NCBI RefSeq assembly: GCF_014195505.1
Contig: NZ_JACIBV010000001.1
Span: 6,324,001-6,388,000 of the forward strand
Source: Nonomuraea dietziae
GTDB taxonomy: Bacteria > Actinomycetota > Actinomycetes > Streptosporangiales > Streptosporangiaceae
Reading direction: 5' to 3'
DNA: 64,000 bases
A model generated the notes under the pieces. The model searched no databases and was not told where the DNA came from. It worked only from the letters and a program-made list of their open reading frames with translations. The position numbers and the translations under genes are program-made. Below are positions 63,373 through 64,000 of this stretch, piece by piece (the stretch's first letter is position 1; each line of letters begins with the position of its first letter).

Positions 63373-63846
63373 GTGCGTTCGGTACTCGCGACGGCCGTGT
63401 GCGCCGGTGCCCTGCTCCTGGCCGCGCCCGCGACGGCCACACCCATCCTGCCCTTCGGCGGCGACATCACCGTCACGCCGCAGTGGGTGGAGCCGGGCGG
63501 CGAGGTCAGCATCACCCTCGACTGCGACGACCACGAGCACGCCTTCGTCGAGTCGGAGGCGTTCGGCGAGGTGGAGCTGGACGGTGAGGAGGGCGTCGAC
63601 CTGCTGGTCGACGAGGAGCCTGGGAGGTACGCCGTCCACGGGCAGTGCGGCCCCGACGGGCCCCCGCTCAACGACACCTGGCTGGTCGTCGAGGACGACT
63701 ACCCCTACGGCGGGGTGGAGACGGGAGCGGGAGGCACCGCGATGCGCGTGGTGAGCCCCGCGGTGAGCGCGGGCGTGGGCGTGCTGGCCGCCGCCGCCAT
63801 CGGCGGGGGCGCGCTGTTCCTTCGTCGCCGCCGTGCCGGCCACTAG
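63373..63846 (+). CDS. Secreted protein with C-terminal membrane anchor
   Basis: A 157-residue protein: a signal peptide (about 1-22, ending near ATA), an acidic extracellular domain with two cysteines (ITLDCDDHEHAF and VHGQCGPDG), and a C-terminal hydrophobic helix (about 127-149) followed by RRRR. This layout resembles a surface protein, though no LPxTG-type motif is visible before the helix. GTG 63373 follows an AAGGAGG site. It overlaps the next gene, a possible sortase, by 14 bp, so it may be its substrate or partner. Confidence 0.8.
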   Translation: MRSVLATAVCAGALLLAAPATATPILPFGGDITVTPQWVEPGGEVSITLDCDDHEHAFVESEAFGEVELDGEEGVDLLVDEEPGRYAVHGQCGPDGPPLNDTWLVVEDDYPYGGVETGAGGTAMRVVSPAVSAGVGVLAAAAIGGGALFLRRRRAGH

Positions 63847-64000
63847 CCCGGCGAGGCCGGTCGCCTACGTGTTCCTGGCGGTCGCCGTGGCGCTGGCCTT
63901 CGACTCCTGCGCCAACAGGCGCCACGCGCCTCCGCCCATGCCCGACGGGAGCGCGGCCGAAGGCGTGGGGTCGCGGTCGAGGCAGTCGAACGTCATCATG
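63833..64000 (+). CDS. Probable sortase (class F-like), N-terminal part only
   Basis: GTG 63833 opens a frame that runs to the window end (56 residues seen). It starts inside the previous gene's end. The visible part has one membrane segment (VAYVFLAVAVALAFDSC, about 10-26) and a Pro-rich, polar linker. This is how actinobacterial class F sortases begin, and such genes often follow a small secreted protein, but the catalytic region lies beyond the window, so the call is contextual. Confidence 0.4.
   Translation, partial: MPATSPARPVAYVFLAVAVALAFDSCANRRHAPPPMPDGSAAEGVGSRSRQSNVIM

Overview
The window is high-GC actinomycete DNA (frequent GTG/TTG starts, tight translationally coupled operons, an actinobacterial GlpR/SepX-type divisome gene). 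Gene content suggests a filamentous actinomycete, possibly of the Streptosporangiales; the genus cannot be fixed from this sequence.

Region 1 (1-6800) is a carboxylate-uptake locus. A TctABC tripartite transporter reads leftward, a TctDE-like two-component pair reads rightward, and a TAXI-family binding lipoprotein follows. The kinase carries a glycine/histidine-rich tandem-repeat insert inside its ATP-binding domain. The 600-bp gap after it is filled with degenerate copies of the 3' end of the TAXI gene.

Region 2 (about 9384-31757) is a lower-GC genomic island. A 32-bp segment of the tRNA-Arg(CCU) gene (31709-31781) is repeated at 9384-9415, exactly where a GIY-YIG gene is cut off. A decayed tyrosine integrase lies near the tRNA end. 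The core cargo is a DNA phosphorothioation system: dndA diverging from dndB-dndC-dndD-dndE, plus the phosphorothioation-associated methyltransferase gene. dndD is frameshifted as read, and an IS3 element sits between dndA and the methyltransferase gene. No dndFGH or sspE is present. Instead the island holds a GHKL ATPase with a possible C-terminal nuclease motif, and a separate cluster of an Mrr-type endonuclease, a MORC-like GHKL ATPase, a GIY-YIG protein, a sigma-like HTH protein and a CoiA-like protein. These are candidates for an undescribed restriction or defence arm.

Region 3 (31900-46750) is chromosomal housekeeping: a VanY-type carboxypeptidase, MscL, a SAF-domain protein, MTA phosphorylase, a DHA2 drug exporter, an FmdB-like zinc ribbon protein, a cation/proton antiporter and an LCP protein. 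Then comes a conserved actinobacterial run: 5-FTHF cyclo-ligase, galU, moeA/glp, moaC, mog, GNAT, glpR/sepX and tRNA-Ala(CGC).

Region 4 (46750-64000) is accessory. It starts with an integrase remnant beside tRNA-Ala, then a lipoprotein, a short GntR regulator and a zinc-ribbon protein. After these come a serine hydrolase, a RibD-like reductase with a divergent TetR, a TetR/NmrA pair, ankyrin and SUKH proteins, membrane and lipoproteins, a methyltransferase, an FAD monooxygenase with a divergent EamA exporter, and a secreted protein leading into a probable sortase cut by the window end.

A recurring oddity is degenerate tandem repetition in and beside genes (4.7-5.9 kb, 32.1-33.3 kb, 36.6 kb, 48.9 kb).
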